Shown here in pieces: positions 43,601 through 55,423 of a DNA stretch of 64,000 nt. Location of the stretch: positions 8,866,001-8,930,000 of the forward strand of contig NC_059502.1 in assembly GCF_914767665.1 (NCBI RefSeq), given 5' to 3'. Each line of letters starts with the position of its first letter. Position 1 is the first letter of the stretch. The DNA is from Harmonia axyridis. Lineage: Eukaryota > Arthropoda > Insecta > Coleoptera > Coccinellidae. A program made the position numbers and the translations under genes. The notes below the pieces were generated by a model that ran no database searches, was not told the origin of the DNA, and saw only the letters and a list, made by a program, of their open reading frames with translations.

Positions 43601-44998
43601 AAGACCTACTTGAGCACTCAGACAGCTAAGACGAATGCTTAAGGTCTTGGGCTCCCATTTGAGCCCACATACCACCTATTTGAGATCTCCGCCTCTGAAA
43701 CTACTGTTTCTACAAAAGAAATGATTTTTGCTCGAGCAATGGGATTGTAGGAGTTAAACGACAACAATTATTTCAATCTATTTGCTTTAAAACTCTATAA
43801 CAGCAAGAACAAACCTCTTACCTGCCATTAAAGCCAATATCATGACCAGAAACTCCTCGACCTTCTCAAGGTCCTTCTGACTCATCTCCGGACAGAAAGG
43901 ATATCCCCTTAAATTTCTGACGACACGTATCTTCACCAATTTGATGTACCTCCTCTTAGCCTCTAGATTTGAGACACTCGAAACAGGTCTCCATTCGCTT
44001 TTGGGGTGGATGTCCGTCGAGCTGAAGTCATGAAGTTCCTGTAGGATCGGAAAGAAAATTGGAGAGAAGACGAAGTAGCATTCTGGATCACTTGCGTATA
44101 TTCCTATTTTGGCGTCGTGGTATTCTAGTCCTGAAAATTTGAATAATTTAATCTTGAGCTTCAGATATGAAAGAAACATTTAGGAGGAATATGGGATGAG
44201 GAAGTTGGTTGAAGTCTTTGTATGTTTTACTACTATATCCTTTTGTAATCATAGGCACAATAGGTTCATTGTTTACTCAACAAAAAATGATAGAAATGGT
44301 TATCCTAATTTTTTCCAGTTGAAGATTTTTGATTGATTCTTAAAGAGTCATGTTTAGCCTTTACCCTGTAATGATTCTTCATTAGAGCAGACCAAAAAAT
44401 TCCAATCCTTAAGGATTCACTCTGCATTCTTTGTGAGTGGAATTTCACAAAGACGATGGTCAGAGAGTGAGTAAGAAGAACAAAATTACTCTCACATCTC
44501 TATTTATTAGAGATGAAACTGTTATGGATCATATATATTTAGACCTTTCATGCATCAATCTTTTTATTCAATTCATTGACTTTTTCATTAACTTGTGACA
44601 TCATCATATCAAATGTGGTTCTTTATCCTGTCAAAATTATTGATGCTTCGTTATTTACTGAGAAACTTGCTAACATGGTAGTAGGCTCCAAAAAGCCTTA
44701 AGACTATATGCTTCTTCTTGATTCTTTGAGACAAAGTTTTCAAGAAATCTAGATCCCCATATACCAAACCACAGATGAACCTACCACATTTGATGCAATC
44801 ATACAAATTGATATCATTTGAAGTTCTCTTGAACTTAAGATGTTCTAGCAATTCTTCAGTAAGGAATTTCTTGAGTAAAGACTTAGAGCGTGAGTACTCC
44901 AGCTTTCTGTAGCCCATCTTGAGGAGTCTCAAGACATCGTAAGGAACGTAGTGAGTGCCACATTTCAAAGCACAATGTTGACATCTCAGGAAAGCCAT
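40447..44998 (-). CDS. Arginine-kinase-like protein, probable pseudoenzyme
   Basis: Five exons (44785-44998, 43822-44130, 42333-42456, 40935-41155, 40447-40676) join in phase to 366 codons including TAG, 365 aa, close to the usual ~356 aa of arginine kinase. Blocks in family order are KSLLKKFLTEELLEHLK, KIGIYASDPECYFVFSPIF, IRVVRNLRGYPFCPEM, YRQWPHGRGIYMN, INPRDHLKVISMEHGGN, YVTFCPSDMGTG and NTKRMGITE. The reactive cysteine (CPSDMGT) is kept. In Limulus numbering the catalytic Glu225 (NEEDHLR) is Arg (NPRDHLK). The loop with Glu314 is about five residues shorter and lacks that Glu. Phosphate-binding Arg124, 229 and 280 are all Lys; Arg126 and 309 remain. A phosphagen kinase role is therefore doubtful. 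The intact frame and splice sites argue that the protein is still selected. Confidence 0.92.
40935..41155 (-). CDS. Arginine-kinase-like gene, exon 4
   Basis: Acceptor TTCTTCCCAG before 41155, donor GTACGT after 40935. Encodes QWPHGRGIYMNADEDFIVQI, NPRDHLKVISMEHGGN and VTFCPSDMG, the heart of the active site. Confidence 0.9.
41236..41821 (-). repeat. MITE family THAP-M, copy 4
   Basis: Inside the intron between exons 3 and 4 of the arginine-kinase-like gene. Ends GGAGTAATGAACATAGATAG (left) and CTATGTTTATTACCTACTCT (right). The family landmarks TTGTCCCCAACATG and GTTGGGGACATGTAAAAA are present. Confidence 0.8.
42333..42456 (-). CDS. Arginine-kinase-like gene, exon 3
   Basis: A 124-nt exon. 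Acceptor ATCGCCAG before 42456, donor GTGAGA after 42333. Encodes DFDGQYEKVSEMTENRKKQL, KEKFILFDNKDKYLEAGGAY, matching the segment before the xWPxGRGI motif. Confidence 0.9.
42600..43700. other. Intron DNA, possibly an old repeat
   Basis: Intron 2 of the arginine-kinase-like gene. A 125-codon minus frame (43298-43675) with CHKLSFKSINVGQLIKD is unusually long for this AT-rich intron, but no family is recognised. It may be an old mobile-element remnant. Confidence 0.3.
43822..44130 (-). CDS. Arginine-kinase-like gene, exon 2
   Basis: A 309-nt exon. Acceptor AAATTTTCAG before 44130, donor GTAAGA after 43822. Encodes LEYHDAKIGIYASDPECYFV (substrate-specificity loop, Tyr68 kept), then SVSNLEAKRRYIKLVKIRVV and LRGYPFCPEMSQKDLEKVEE. 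Confidence 0.92.
44785..44998 (-). CDS. Arginine-kinase-like gene, exon 1
   Basis: The ATG at 44998 follows an in-frame TGA 12 nt upstream, which supports it as the start. It encodes MAFLRCQHCALKCG, an N-terminus with four cysteines unusual for the family, then MGYRKLEYSRSKSLLKKFLT and LYDCIKCG. Donor GTAGGT follows 44785. The later Met at MGYRKLE aligns better with usual start positions and could be an alternative. Confidence 0.85.
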
Positions 44999-44999
44999 C

Positions 45000-47900
45000 G
45001 GAGGGGTTCATAAGTGACTGTAAATTTCGAACGGGTTCTCGCTGAAGTTTCCGAGCGATTGACGTTATAGATTGACATTTTACGGGAGTGGTAGAATGAC
45101 GAGTGATAATTTGAATTTCGTGTTCGGTAGATGCAGCGCATCCACCAAAATGAGATAGAACTGTCGGAATCATAGAGTGATGCTGCAGAGAAGATTGAAT
45201 GAATAAATAGATCAATAACTGGCGTCAGCATTAAAATAAGGGATCTGATCGAATGCTGTTGAAAGTGAGTCGTATTACTGTTTTATTTGAAATTTGGAAG
45301 ATATTGTTTTGATTAGGAATTCGTGAAATATTTGTTTATTTGTGGTTTATAAAAAATTCGATGACTTCTTGAACTCATAGATCGACCATTTCAGAGAAAA
45401 ATATATAGATTCGAGTTGTTTCACTTTTCGATGTCATCGATGTAGAATATATCCAGAAATTCAGCTATGTAGCTTCCACATGAAAACATGATCAAATCAA
45501 ATGATCTGATCATCCCCATAAACACTGATTCGCTTCGTATTTTTGATATTATTCACTAAGAGAGTTATAGAAATGCCAAGATGCAAAAAAGTGCAGAAGC
45601 AGATACAAGAAGCACAAAATTTTCGTGAAGTATCGAGTCCATAACATGAAGAGCTTCTTTCTCAAGTTATTTGGAGATGCATAGGATGTACCAAGTAAGT
45701 GTAAATGGACAAACATTTGTTTTTTTTATGGAACATCTTGTTTTTTATTGAATTATCAGATACATGAAATGAATGGATTCAAATTTCTTAGAAATTACTC
45801 AAGTTTCATATGCTTAAAACTTATTTGCTTTCTCATGAATTGGAGGGTATTTGGAAAAACATAATGACTCCAAAATGAATGAATTAATTCAAATGAAATT
45901 TTGGAACTGACCTACAAGAAGAACGGAGGTAAGTACTGACTCTTCGATAATTATTGAGAACTTTATTGGGTATTCAAACGAAATGATACAATTCATCGTT
46001 GACTTAATCAAACGTTATTATCGGGCTTATTCCAGATGATACATTTTATATTTCATTTTCTCATTTTGTGGATAATTTTTCGAAATATGTTATAGAATAA
46101 TAATACATATAGGGTGTGCTATTTGAAAGAGCACATTTCAACATTAGCTGTTGATGGAGCAGAGTCGGCATAACACTTATCAAGCCATTGCCCAGTATTT
46201 TTCTCATCGAAAAAAGTGTTGTATCCACACACGGAACTCGTTTTCGTCCATTTTTAAAACAACAGCGAAATTTTGACAGGTATTTTTTGTTTTTGTTTCG
46301 TACTAACGTAAAATAAAAGTGGTATGGCATTGGAGGTGCCCTCTGTGCGTCAGGCCCGAGACTTATTGAGTAACGGGTTAACCTTGATTTATAATCTTCA
46401 CGAAAAATGAAATGAAAACAAAAATGAGGTGGTAAAGGATTATTCTAACGCCTACTCTCCAATTTCTAATGATCAAATATTCCAACTAACAGAAGAACAG
46501 TCTCAAAAATTGATCTTGAACCAAACTTTCTTCTTACAATGAAACAAAGCGAAATAAATTGTACATAAAGAACGATTTAATCGTTGAAAAAACTATAATT
46601 TCACCGTTCCTCATCGTCCAAATAAATCTTCAAATACCGTTTAAATTGACAGCTAACTAGCCATAACGTCATCATCAAAACAAGCCTAGCCTGACTACTT
46701 TCTGATTTTCGACGAAATGCTGGCTAAGCAACATTATTTTAAACTTTCTTAACGTACCACGCTATGATCGATATGTGACAATCGTACATCCGATAGATAG
46801 CAGTGCAATACTCTCAGATCCGATAAATAAAAATGACGAAATCAGTCGATTTGTTCAAATAGAGAAATTGAACATACGTCTCGAAAAATCACATGGCCCC
46901 GACGACCAATCGCGGTTGGACTTGTGGCTATCGTTTGAGAATCATCAGGTTCAGGGATTGCGACGTTGTCGGGCTGTGTTAGTTTTCCTGTATCGCTAAG
47001 AATTTAATTCAGGATTAAAAAAACTTCAGATTCAATAGGTTTATAGGGTGGGCATTTGAATATGTCATCCACCAGTCACAAACAATGAATTTTGAATTAC
47101 AAATTATTTCTAGGAGGAAAAACTGTATGACAGCAACTGTCAGCAGTTTTTTCGACTTTACACGCGGCAAAACTTGACAGCTGTTGTCGCTAAAATTACA
47201 ATATCTTTAATACAAAGTAATTATGGTTTCATGAAATAAATAGACAATGCAAAGTAATATTCTTTTCAACAGAAAGCATTCGTTTAGGTGCAATAATCCT
47301 CTTCTTATACTCGGATTTTTGTTGCCACCAGCACACTTGCTTCTTGTTAAAATATTACTTAGATTCGTGTTTTTTCGAAAAAATTAGATGCCCTTATGAT
47401 AGTTACGAAAAAATATTTTTGTTACCTAGTGCTCGAACAAAAAGGTTACTTCATGAAGTTTAAATTACAGCGTTAGGATCATTGAAATCAGGTGAACAAT
47501 TTGAAGTAAGCCAAGCTTTTCGCCTATATAGTTAGACTCTATCAAAATTACAGAAAAAAACAAACAAAATTGATATAAGTGAAAGTAACAAATATGTATA
47601 AATAAAAAAATAATTAAGTCAAAGTTTCAAATATTTGCTAACTAAGTTCATTCAGTCGAATGACGATGATTTGTTTTGGGTACAGAGAATGTTGGAAATT
47701 AACAGTAACACTCTGTTAAATGAATTCAATCTAAGAAAGAACCACTTACCGATTGAAATGTCTATTTGTAAATTGCTATCACAAACTGTTGAATGAGCAA
47801 TATTTTGATTTTCAAACAGATGTCCTGTGTTAACATATTTATTAGTTGTGGAATTCCCGATATCTGTTTAATGAATTAGCATATACTGTCTTATATCTAT

Positions 47901-48770
47901 CAGTCCTGTAATTGAAGGTCTCATTCAGTTTCATGAAAACAGGGCCGGTCTAGCGTTTCAGCCGCCCCGGCAAACATACAAGTCGGTATCCTTGCAGGTT
48001 TGGGATTTGTACTAAGCTCAGGCGGTAGAAAAATACTTTTTTCATAAAAAGTATTTTGGTATACGTTTCTTATAGAAAGTATTTTACGAAGAAAAATTTG
48101 TTATTCCTCCAATAATGCAGTTGCAAGGAAAATATAACTGAAATTAAATTATAGAATATAAGTAATAATAAAATGAATATGTACAATATAATATGTACAG
48201 TATTTGCCGCCCCTGTGAAATGCCAGTTTGCCGGCCTCTAGAGCGAGCCCTGTATGAAAATCATTTCACTGATGTTTCGTGATCCTCTATATTTGTGTTT
48301 GAAACAAAGAATTCAATAAGGTAACTTCACAAAAAAATTAGATTTCTATATCTCATCCAACTAAAGATTCTCTGCCACTGATACAAGATATGATTTCTGT
48401 GTCCTGCAAAGCCATCAGCGTTTTGTGAAAAGATAAGTCCTTAAAATCTTCTAAGCTCATGTTATTATTCTCCTGAAAAGCAAAAGACAGTTTTAAGTAA
48501 TTCGGGCATCATGTTAAACTCTCATTTGTCGAACACTTCAAAATACACCTCCTAACACCACACAGCCAAATTTATGTGTGTAACTAGCATGAAATCACCT
48601 GAACTCGTAAAGGAAGCGCCTCATCACCTCAAGAACAGTAGTTGTCACGTAACAATTGAAACACCATACTTCTCCGCCAAATTAAGAAAGCAACAATGCA
48701 CTTTCTTCCTACAACTTTGTAGGAAGACGTCGCCGACCGCATCTAAGCGAAAAAAAACCACACGCGTAAC
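45000..48770. other. Divergent intergenic region
   Basis: It lies between the 5' ends of the arginine-kinase-like gene (minus) and the FKBP gene (plus). AT-rich, with short frames (46061-46330, 46775-46999) of no known family. An ATAGGGTGTGCTATTTGAAA at about 46108 is another member of the ACAGGGTGT-type ends. Confidence 0.5.
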
Positions 48771-48779
48771 AAACCGATG

Positions 48780-48980
48780 AGAAAGTAGTGAAAGTGCATC
48801 TTCACCGTTCATCCTCCCGACGAAACCGCGGTAGAGGCGGCAACGTGGCGCGGAACCGCGGAGAAAATTGTGACGTTTCCTCGTGCAGCGTGGCACAACA
48901 ACCGTGGCAACTTGCGAGTTAGCGTTTAGTAGCTCCTCTCCAGTGTCGGCCGCAGAAGTTCAGAAGTTTTTTTTTCGAAG
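48780..48980 (+). promoter_or_regulatory. GC-rich promoter and leader of the FKBP gene
   Basis: CpG-rich segment in AT-rich surroundings, with CCGCGGTAGAGGCGG, GTGGCGCGGAACCGCGG and TGACGTTTCCTCG. The likely start lies around 48905-48945, before AAGTTTTTTTTTCGAAG-ATG. No TATA box is evident. Confidence 0.55.
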
Positions 48981-49168
48981 ATGACTGGGTCAAACTTTAG
49001 ATTCGCGTTTTTGGCGGTTTTCGTCCTAGGGTCTGTATTTTGCGATGATGGGCTTAAGATTGATGTTGTTAGCAAACCAGAGGTTTGTGAGGTTAAGACG
49101 AAAAACGGCGATATGTTGACCATGCATTATACGGGGACGTTGACCGATGGTACCAAATTTGATAGCAG
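48981..49168 (+). CDS. Secreted/ER FKBP-type prolyl isomerase, first exon
   Basis: The ATG at 48981 opens a signal peptide (MTGSNFRFAFLAVFVLGSVF, cleavage likely after FC). Next come LKIDVVSKPEVCEVKTKNGD and MLTMHYTGTLTDGTKFDS, the start of an FKBP domain of the FKBP2/FKBP14 type. FKBPs of this group catalyse proline isomerisation on folding proteins in the endoplasmic reticulum. A GTGAGT donor follows at 49169, splitting a codon after two bases. The remaining exons (catalytic core with the VIPGGATL motif) were not found to the right, so the first intron is at least about 15 kb, or the rest lies outside the window. Confidence 0.9.
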
Positions 49169-49299
49169 GTGAGTTGGAAGCAGTAAAACTGTATTGCATA
49201 TGTGACCGGATTTTTTTCTGAGTTAGGTTATGTACCGTTAAACTCAACATTCTTGTTGATCTTTGAAAATAATTATAAACTTTTATTTTCCCAATTTCG

Positions 49300-50150
49300 G
49301 ATAATACACTTAGCGGCTAAAAAACTCGGCCACCTTAAATTTTGCTGAAGTTTGTTGTACAAGAACTCTCGTAATTTTTCTTCGATTTCAATTGAATTGA
49401 ATTGAAATTCTTTGGTAGGTATAAAACAAACTCCAGAAATGTTTTTCAAAATTGTTGTTAGCTTATTTATACAGGGTGAAAAAAAGTGTTTTTATAGTCC
49501 AGTTCGGGAAATTTATAAAGTTTACGCTGAGCTCATTGAAAGTACCATCCTTTTTGCCATCTTTCAGTTTTTATTCCACCTTGATATCTTGATAACTTTT
49601 GAAGAAACACGTAGATATTCAATTATCGGATACTACTTAATAGTGGCAGAGTAATTACTTTTATGATTAGTTAATTAAATACTGGAATGCATTAATGTAA
49701 GTTTTGCTGAACGTATCCACGTATGTTACTCAAGATTTGAGTAACATTCATTTGACGCCTTTCATTGATGATCCGAGTGCGCAAATCATCCACGTCGATT
49801 TTTGATTTTAAATTACCGTATTATAAAATAATAATCTAATATACAGGGTGAATTACTCTCGAGTAATGACAGTTTTTTTTCAATTGGAACACCCCCATTT
49901 TGTCTCAATTTTCCGATTACTCTAGCTGAGCTGATTCCAAAAATGTATCACATGTTGATTCCAATTGGTACAGGGTAGATTTGATTGCAAATCTATAGGA
50001 TGATATTTTTTGTATTTTCCTCCAGAACTTTTTTTTTGGAAGGCCACTGTTAGTTTTGAAAAATTGTGAAAAAAAGCTTGGTTGTCATTACTAAAGTTTA
50101 TGGTCTTTTGTAATTTTGTCGTATCTGCTACCGATTTAGAGCAGGGATTT
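49300..50150. repeat. Older dispersed repeat, copy 1
   Basis: Shares with 51500-52020 the texts AAAAACTCGxCCAC, CTATAGGRTGATATTTTTT, GGCCACTGTTAGTTT and TTTTGTCGTATCTGCTAC, in the same orientation but not in the same order throughout. Contains ACAGGGTGAA motifs at 49463 and 49842. Confidence 0.55.
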
Positions 50151-50159
50151 ATCAAGCCA

Positions 50160-50690
50160 AATTGCTTGACATTTCAACCAACTACTTGACTTGAAAATCA
50201 AGCTCGTGAAAAATTACATACTTGAGCTTGACTCGACTTGATTTTAGATATTCATTGCTTGACTTGATATCAAGCAACGTGATGTTTCTTGATTTTGATA
50301 TGCACGCGTCGCACGGCATATATTTCTGCAATCTCGTGCGCGCTCAGACTAAATAAGGGGATTCCTCGAGCGCCGAGAGACTGAAGCATTCGCCTGTATG
50401 ACTTTATTAGTAGTTTTCTCACATTTCTATAAAATCTCTTGGTAGATTTTGGTAGTTTCAAGAATATCTTCCCAAACTTGGCCAAAATGGCCAAGGATTT
50501 TTTATCAACGCCAGCATCTTCACTCCTGTTGAAAGACAATTTTCCAGAGCGATCTGGCGGCGACACTGTTAAGGTATTTTTATTTGTTCCTTCAAGGGAC
50601 TCTTTTGCGATCACCGATTTATTGCAGAAAAGATGCAATTGCAAAACGTAAAAATAAGAAATATGGAGTAATAACAGTGAACCTTCTTCC
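50160..50690 (+). pseudogene. hAT transposase C-terminal remnant, copy 1
   Basis: The plus frame 50439 on reads FPNLAKMAKDFLSTPAS, then after a one-base shift TPVERQFSRA, the hAT dimerisation-domain signature. It is preceded at 50180-50285 by many CTTGACTTGA-type repeats, as in hAT subterminal regions. Matched by an inverse copy at 63290-64000. Confidence 0.75.
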
Positions 50691-50699
50691 TTAGATATT

Positions 50700-51490
50700 C
50701 CGAATATTCCTCCCCTGTTATTAAATTCTACGAGAATGGCCTATTCATTGCAGTTATCATCTCGTCAAAACGACCTGCAAAATCATCAATTATTCCATTG
50801 AAATTCATTGCCGAATCGCTAATATGATTTCAATCCCCCGAGATATATATTATTCATTTCAATTGCAATTCGAACCAACAATTGCCGTTGTAATTTTTAC
50901 ACTGGCCGATAGCTAAACGCGCTATTCCACAGTAACGAGAGTACTAGAACCCTGGCTATAGCATTAATCTCGTGATAATTGCTGTTTTGTCATTCCGTTG
51001 TCGACTGATGACTTTTTCGTGCTCCCCTGGTCCATTGAAAGATTCATTTACGTTCAAATGGCGGTTTAACTCCATTCCGTTTCAACTTGTTCTCATTTTC
51101 AACTGAATTTCGGCATCGGCAATGATGCGTTATTGTTTGCTTCTTATTATTCGGGGATATTCTAGTTTAGAGAGATCGTAAATAAGCAGAGAACACGAAA
51201 CAATTAACGTACTGTTCTATTTTATCTTATCTTACAGGATGTCCCAGCTCAAATTTATATATTCGATTAAGTTTGGATGATCATCGTTTTATCGTTGCCA
51301 TGATATCTATTTGTTCCTCATACTGGGTGTTCAAACGAAAAGAGGAGATTCCTTGAATAATTTTGAGAAAAAAGTCCTGTATAAACATGAAACCGCAAAC
51401 GTTTTGTTTTCGAAATACATGATGTTAAAGTTCTAAATTTTTTCTCGTAGTATCTGCACAAGATATTGAACTGAAATTCGGCCTAGATAT
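50700..51490. other. No feature recognised
   Basis: AT-rich, non-coding, likely intron or intergenic. Confidence 0.5.
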
Positions 51491-51499
51491 TATAATTCA

Positions 51500-52310
51500 G
51501 AGTTTTCACCATGTGACATGCCAATTTCGATTGCATATCTATAGGGTGATATTTTTTCTCTTGCCCTCCAGAACTTTTCTTTTGGTGGGCCACTGTTAGT
51601 TTGTAAAATTCTCTGAAGAAGATTTGCTGTTATACTTCTTTTTTAGTTTTCTTTAGTTTTGTCGTATCTGCTACAGATTTAGTGAAACATTTTTTTGAAT
51701 CATTCTTTCGAAATTCTCTGTTTAGCTTGATCAGTTGAAATGTAAAATATACAACATTGCGGCAAAACAATCATTGCTTTACACTCACAGGCAAAAAACT
51801 CGACCACTTTTTTAATTACAGGGTGAATCATGAACTGAAAGAATTTCATCTTGAATAATATTTGACTCACCCCGTAACTAACAATAATTTTCATTAAAAA
51901 CCAGCCTGAAATTATTACCTTAAGGGCATGCAATCTTTATTCGCGCAAAATTCATTCAAGATATTTCCCTACGAGGAATGTTACTTTAAAGAAATGCCAT
52001 TTTCCATCTTCGACACCCTGTATCTCGAAAACTAGTCATAGGATATCACATCCTTGAACATACAAAAATTAACCAGTGACAATTTTTTTTTTAAGTTGCT
52101 GTCTGATCCTTTGAAATATCAGATAACCATTGATTCATTTCTTTTTAGATTTTTTCTATTAAAATCGTTGGTACGTGCAAAAAAAATGTTTTCACACCTC
52201 GCGAATGTTTTTTCCCTTAGTGCTTTGTATCGCCCTCGAGCATTGCTCTCAGGCACCTTGAAAAAAATCATGCATTTTATTCCCTTGGTGTAATATATAC
52301 CAAATTCCTT
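51500..52310. repeat. Older dispersed repeat, copy 2
   Basis: Related to 49300-50150 (GGCCACTGTTAGTTT, TTTTGTCGTATCTGCTAC). Also holds TTACAGGGTGAATCATG (51819) and CGACACCCTGTATCTCG (52011). Confidence 0.55.
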
Positions 52311-52575
52311 TTCAATCCTGATATGTATTTCTTTATCTTTGCCCTAGTATTCCTATAAACAGCATCCGAGTTAATTAAAACTTTTCGTCGTTTTCAATTC
52401 TGTTCCCATTTAGCACTTCAAATGTGTCGACTGTATAGATTGCCAGTTTGCAGTTACGTATTTCATTTTCCTGCTTTTCATATTCCAACCAAAACTCTCA
52501 TTAACATCAATAATTTTGTGTTTGAAATTATTCCATATGCTCAACACTTTGTCTTTTACTTCAACTGCAAAAATA

Positions 52576-53514
52576 AAGGGTGTTTTTTTAGAGCTATAGA
52601 ACTTTAAATTGCAATAAAAGAACTATGGATTATTCGATTGACATGAATTTCATTTATCCGCAAGATAATCTTGTGGCATTACATTTTAAATATGATTTCC
52701 TGCATATGACCGCCACGGCTGGCTCGGATGTAGTCCAATCTGGGCGGCCAATTTTCGATGACTTTTTCCAACATTTGTGGCCGTATATCGGCAATAACTC
52801 GGCAAATATTGTCTACCAAATGGCCAAGGGTTTGTAGCTTATCCGCATAGACCAATGACTTTACGTAGCCCCACAGAAAGTAGTCTAGCGGTGTTAAATC
52901 ACAAGACCTTGGAGGTCAATTCACAGGTCCAAAACGTGAAAGTAGGCGGTCACCAAACGTGTCTTTCAATAAATCGATTGTGGCACGAGCTGTGTGACAT
53001 GTTGTGCCGTCTTGTTAGAACCACAGCTCCTGGACATCATGGTTGTTCAATTCAGGAATGACAAAGTTAGTAATCATGGCTCTATACCGATCACCATTGA
53101 CTGTAACGTTCTGGCCATCATCGTTTTTGAAGATGTACCGACCAATGATTCCACCAGCCCATAAAGCGCACCAAACAGTCAGTTTTTCTGGATGTAACGG
53201 TGTTTCGACATACACTTGAGGATAAGCTTCACTCCAAATGCGGTAGTTTTGTTTGTTGACGTAGCCATTCAACCAGAAGTGCGCTTCATCGCTAAACAAA
53301 ATAAAACGGACGTAGTGCGCGATACGTATTCCGCACAGAACCATTATTTTCGAAATAAAATTGGACTATTTGCAAGCGTTGTTCAGGCGTGAGTCTATTC
53401 ATGATGAATTGCCAAACCAAACTGAGAATAAATCACTTGACAGCTGTTAAATCGGTCGCCATCTCGAACAGTAATGCCAACTTAAAGTTATATACCTCGA
53501 AAAGAAACACCCGT
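52576..53514 (-). mobile_element. Mariner-type 0.93-kb element, copy F
   Basis: TA flanks at 52574-52575 and 53515-53516. Transposase on the minus strand. The N-terminal piece reads MNRLTPEQRLQIVQ with CAA at codon 11, as in copy A. First Asp present (LFSDEAHFWLN). The catalytic frame is open 53344-53015 and broken after ELWF by a changed codon; the remainder carries substitutions. Confidence 0.92.
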
Positions 53515-54059
53515 TACCAATCAAATTAATTATTTCCTGCAAAAACGTTAAAACCCAAAAAAATGTGAAACAAAATCAGACATGAAATGGCTGAAAAAAA
53601 AAACAGAACCGTATTATAAAAATTGCTACCTCCATACGAGTATATGTGTTGCGATTTTTATATCCCCGATTATAACCAACAATTCCGAATGGAAATTTTT
53701 ATGCGTACACTAATCCACAAGGTGAGGCATATAGTTATGCGAAAACAACGAGGAAATTAATGCGAAATATTTTATTCATTGTCACGAATCATAACGCTCG
53801 TATTTCTGAATTAAAACAGGCCAGTACTGCCATATGTTCCAGTTCCATAAAAAAACGGGACAATAATCTTTCACAATTAAAGTGAATTTAATTAGGCATG
53901 TCTAGCATCCTTCCACTTCCTATCTAGATTGATGGATGAACTGTATTATTGTTTTTTTTTAGTAAATGATTAAGAGGTTAATTTCACCTTTGATATGGGA
54001 CGGCGAAGGAAGTTTTATTATTTTCGTGAGAAATTATAGTTTTTGGATTTCATAGAGTT

Positions 54060-54790
54060 AATAAAAAAGACTAAGAAAATTGAGGACGTACAAATTTTTG
54101 GGTGTCACTGGAATTTGGCTAATAAGAGATCGTCAATTCCACACCACTCACTGATTTTTCGTAGACCTCACAGTTTAAGAGGAAACTAAACTCGAAATTT
54201 TGGAAAAATCAGTAAAAATTGAATTTTTCCACCAGAATCGTAATATCTCCTAAAATATTAGTTACAGATCCCTCAAATACAAACGTTTTTCGAATATGGA
54301 ATTATGATCTACAAAATTATCTAATTTTTTTTACAAAATTTCAGTTTATAACCAATAATTTCTGAAATAATGTTTTAATCGCCCAAAATCAAGCATTTTC
54401 GCGATGTACGTAATCATATCCATTGAAAGAATGGTTTAAACTCCGCATGAAAGAACCACTCACCGATTTTTTGTAGACCTCACAGTTTAAGAGGAAACTA
54501 AACTCGAAAATTTGGAAAAATCAGTAAAAATTCATTTTTTTTACGAGAATCGATATATCTCCTAAAATATTGATAAGAGACCCCTCAAATAAAAACGTTT
54601 TTCGAATATCGAGTTATGATCTAAAACATGTTGAGGTTTTCAATCCGTATCTTGAGTCCAGAAGAAAAGACAGCCTAGAGAAAAATTATCTAATTTTTTT
54701 TCAAAATTTCAGTTTATAACCGATTATTCCTGAAGTAATGTTCTAATCGCCCAAAAAAAGTATGATCTCCATATAAATGAACTTTTACTT
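54060..54790. repeat. Degenerate repeat, two blocks of the 30.7-kb family
   Basis: Blocks around CGTTTTTCGAATAT (54283 and 54593) share TAGACCTCACAGTTTAAGAGG, GTTTATAACC and TTCTGAAATAATG with the 30700-31770 repeats. Confidence 0.6.
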
Positions 54791-55000
54791 ATTTTGATTT
54801 TTTTTGCGTATTTGAGTGAAAATTTTTGAAATAAAAATTTTTGGGCGAGACCGGGATTTGGCTAATAAGAAATCGCTGCCTAGTAAAACAAATAACTTAT
54901 CTTTCTGGTTAGGTTAAGTTGAGTTATTAGCATAGTTTTATAATAAAAAATTCCTTCTTTTAGTTGATTTTGATTATTAAATTTGGAATGGTTTCAAGGT

Positions 55001-55423
55001 TCATATTCTAGCGTTATAGATATGCCTTTTTCTCAATGAATGACTATCTCTTAAGAAAGTAAAAAAGGTCAGATAAACAAACATACAAAAACTTCTCGTC
55101 GATGTTTTTCTGCGATTTTTTCCTCGCAGATGAGGCTCGCCGAACCGGGAGAGACTAAAACTGAAGTGGTATTGCTCAAAGCTGCCGTCTCCTGGAAAAT
55201 AACGTAAAACTCCATCGCCTACTATGTGAGAGAGGGGAGGATTAAATATGTAAACGGCATCATAATGCAGATTACTTTGATCATTATACATAACAGTTAG
55301 TGCAGGCGGAGATGAGCAAGCTGCAGCAGGGATGCTGAAGAGCTTCATTACACCTCCCTCGCGGCATCTTACAAATCCCGAAAAGCCCATGTTTTTCCAT
55401 ATTTTACTACGGGTGCGTTCCAC
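55001..55423 (-). other. Unrecognised 140-codon frame
   Basis: Longest non-transposon single frame in the right half: MERTRSKIWKNMGFSGF, later SPPALTVMYNDQSNLHYDA and GDGVLRYFPGDGSFEQYHF. No family recognised. It lies inside the candidate element 54884-56795. Confidence 0.25.

Noticed and set aside
44883..45215. Two overlapping minus frames (110 and 81 aa) upstream of the arginine-kinase-like start
   Set aside because: They are out of phase with the family frame and lie in the leader region. An in-frame TGA just before 44998 supports the ATG there.
48645..48896. 83-codon minus frame in the GC-rich promoter of the FKBP gene
   Set aside because: GC-rich CpG DNA gives chance open frames. No family resemblance, and the region is better explained as promoter.
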